From assembly GCF_004794105.1 (NCBI RefSeq), contig NZ_SRYR01000017.1, positions 1 through 39,222 on the forward strand: a stretch of DNA of 39,222 nucleotides, given 5' to 3'. Source of the DNA: Clostridium sartagoforme. GTDB lineage: Bacteria; Bacillota; Clostridia; Clostridiales; Clostridiaceae. Numbering within the stretch: position 1 is the stretch's first letter; every line of letters starts with the position of its first letter. Of this stretch, positions 37,658 to 39,222 are shown piece after piece. Position numbers and translations under genes: made by a program. The notes under the pieces are model-generated. The model saw nothing but the letters and a program-made list of their open reading frames with translations, was not told where the DNA came from and made no database searches.

Positions 37658-38902
37658 TTATGATTTAGCTATATTGTTAGCTACAAAATATCCAGAACTC
37701 CAAGCCCATTGTAAGTTAAATCCACCACAATCACCATCTACATCTAATATTTCACCAGAGAAATATAGGTCTTTTACCAACTTAGATTCTAGGGTATCTG
37801 AATTTACTTCTTTAGTATTTATTCCTCCAATAGTTACTTGAGCTTGATTAAAACCATTAGTATCAATGCAAGTAAATTTCCAAGACTTTAATACATTAAT
37901 TAAATTTTTCTTATCCTCCCAAGTTAACTCATAGCAAGGCATATGTAAGTTAGTTATTTTTGAAGCCTTAAGAATAGTTGGAATAAGCTTTTTATTTACA
38001 ACTCCTATTAAAGAATCTATAACAGGTCTATGAGATAGAAGTCCAAAGTGACATTCTATAAAGTTTTCTATTTCTTTATGATCTTCTTCAGGCATCATAT
38101 CTACAAGAATTTCTACTTTCTTATTATTTAATAAAGCTTTAGAAGCATGACCTGAAAGTTGTAAAATAGGTGGACCTGATATTCCGTAGTCTGTAAATAA
38201 TATTTCACCAAATTCTTTTCTTATAGGCTCATCATCTACTAAAAGTGTAGCAAAGCCATCAAACTTAACTCCAGATATTGATTTTAAATAAGGACTATTT
38301 AATTTTAATTGAACTATACCAGGTATAGTATTTATTATTGAATGTCCTAAAGATTTTGCAAGATTATATCCAGTACCATCTGAACCAGTTTTTACAGCAG
38401 ATTTTCCTCCACAAGCTAAAATTAATTTATTACATGTGAATAACTTTTTATCTTCATTGCTTGTGGATAATTTAAATTTTTTATCCTTGTGGATAGATTT
38501 TACTTTACATTCTGTGTATAAAGGAATAGATCTATCTTCTAAAGCTAATCTTAAGATATCAACAACTGAAGATGCTTGAAGAGATTTAGGATATAATTTC
38601 CCGTTTTTTAATTCTATAATAGGTAAACCTAATGATAGAAAGATATTTTTAGTATCTTCTACAGAAAGGAAAGATAGAGCTTTAGTGAAGAAGCCTGAAT
38701 TTTCACTATGATAATTAAAAAAAGGAAATGAAATAGTATTATTAGAAATATTACATCTACCATTCCCAGTAGTAAGAATTTTTTTACCTACTCTATCATT
38801 ACTTTCAATTATTGCAACATCTAGTCCAAGATCCTTTGCATTAATTGCAGCAAATAATCCTGATGCGCCACCACCAACTATAATTAAATCATGATGAATC
38901 AT
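37658..38902 (-). CDS. NAD(P)/FAD-dependent oxidoreductase, HI0933/BaiN family
   Basis: A 414-residue flavoprotein with the N-terminal FAD-binding IIVGGGASGLFAAINAKDLG, ESNDRVGKKILTTGNGRCNISN, the mid-protein LILACGGKSAVKTGSDGTGY, and the C-terminal LYFSGEILDVDGDCGGFNLQWAWSSGYFVANNI, all hallmarks of the HI0933-like family. One member, BaiN, has been linked to bile acid metabolism in Clostridium scindens, but most members have no known substrate and I do not infer that role here. AAGGAG stands before the ATG. It converges with the thioesterase gene. Confidence 0.9.
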   Translation of the reverse strand: MIHHDLIIVGGGASGLFAAINAKDLGLDVAIIESNDRVGKKILTTGNGRCNISNNTISFPFFNYHSENSGFFTKALSFLSVEDTKNIFLSLGLPIIELKNGKLYPKSLQASSVVDILRLALEDRSIPLYTECKVKSIHKDKKFKLSTSNEDKKLFTCNKLILACGGKSAVKTGSDGTGYNLAKSLGHSIINTIPGIVQLKLNSPYLKSISGVKFDGFATLLVDDEPIRKEFGEILFTDYGISGPPILQLSGHASKALLNNKKVEILVDMMPEEDHKEIENFIECHFGLLSHRPVIDSLIGVVNKKLIPTILKASKITNLHMPCYELTWEDKKNLINVLKSWKFTCIDTNGFNQAQVTIGGINTKEVNSDTLESKLVKDLYFSGEILDVDGDCGGFNLQWAWSSGYFVANNIAKS

Positions 38903-39076
38903 AATATATCTCCTTATAAAAATAATATTTGTCTGTTGAACTAATTATATTAAATTATAATATACTTTAACTAAATAATTAAGGTTTTTAATTTAGTATA
39001 AATTGATTATTTTACAAGGTTTTATAGGGATTAAACTCGTATAATTTAAAAATAAAAAAAAAGTTATTAAAAAGTG

Positions 39077-39105
39077 TTGACACTATATTAAAATTTATGT
39101 ATTAT
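39077..39105 (+). promoter_or_regulatory. Sigma-A promoter of the tRNA-Glu transcript
   Basis: TTGACA (39077-39082), 17 bases, TATTAT (39100-39105). It lies 42 bases before the tRNA, and the leader between them holds a hairpin. Confidence 0.85.
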
Positions 39106-39115
39106 AGTTAATGTG

Positions 39116-39136
39116 CTCACGGGGAAAACCTGTGAG
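39116..39136 (+). promoter_or_regulatory. Hairpin in the tRNA-Glu leader
   Basis: CTCACGGG (39116-39123) pairs with CCTGTGAG (39129-39136), one G-U pair, loop GAAAA. It would sit near the 5' end of the primary transcript, ahead of the RNase P cut. Confidence 0.6.
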
Positions 39137-39147
39137 GAAATAAATAA

Positions 39148-39222
39148 GGCTCCTTGGTCAAGCGGTTAAGACACCACCCTTTCACGGTGGTATCAGGGGT
39201 TCGATTCCCCTAGGAGTCACCA
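39148..39222 (+). tRNA. tRNA-Glu (anticodon UUC)
   Basis: Complete cloverleaf of 75 bases with encoded CCA. Acceptor GGCTCCT pairs with AGGAGTC (one G-U). The anticodon stem CCACC/GGTGG encloses loop CTTTCAC, giving anticodon TTC. The T arm has GGGGTTCGATTCCCC. The gene ends exactly at the window edge; more tRNAs may follow. Confidence 0.97.

Overview
The window is an AT-rich Firmicutes chromosome segment centred on the replication origin. Gene content and order (gyrA-gyrB-remB-recF-yaaA-dnaN-dnaA | oriC | rpmH-rnpA-yidD-yidC-jag-mnmE-mnmG-rsmG-noc-parA-parB) are those of an endospore-forming Clostridium (sensu stricto) or a close relative. Spore-associated genes (a yyaC homologue and a LonC-type protease), strong codon bias to A/T, and a gyrA followed by an rRNA operon agree with this. 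I do not assign a species.

Left arm (1-9321, minus strand, transcribed away from the origin): dnaA, dnaN, the S4 protein YaaA, RecF, RemB (DUF370), GyrB and GyrA form one co-oriented block that ends in an intrinsic terminator at 324-375. Positions 1-166 hold the promoter and leader of an rRNA operon whose 16S gene lies just outside the window.

Origin: it is bipartite. The dnaA-rpmH gap (about 9440-9735) carries seven DnaA boxes. The dnaN-dnaA gap (7740-7935) carries five more, plus a textbook unwinding element: box, short G/C block, six DnaA-trios, AT-rich tract.

Right arm (9752 onward, mostly plus strand): L34, RNase P protein and membrane insertion genes; tRNA-modification and rRNA methylation genes; chromosome segregation genes (Noc, ParA, ParB) with two perfect parS sites directly behind parB; then a minus-strand pair (YyaC and a cysteine-desulfurase-like enzyme) diverging from a DUF3343-MscS-DUF951 operon. 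Next come the rpsF-ssb-rpsR operon with an S6:S18-type leader, a MazG-like/GdpP/L9/LonC operon, dnaB, a diverged small heat-shock-like gene, proC, a malic enzyme, purA, an Asn-tailed membrane protein, an acyl-ACP thioesterase, a BaiN/HI0933-like flavoprotein, and a tRNA-Glu at the right edge.

I see no insertion sequence, prophage, CRISPR array or toxin-antitoxin pair, and most of the window is conserved housekeeping DNA. The less ordinary signals are in non-coding sequence: two genes (yaaA, parA) whose Shine-Dalgarno is separated from the start by a hairpin of the right size to bring them together; nested alternative hairpins between rpmH and rnpA; a hairpin that buries the yyaC ribosome-binding site; two families of dispersed intergenic repeats; and the desulfurase/DUF3343 pair, which belongs to sulfur/selenium trafficking families.
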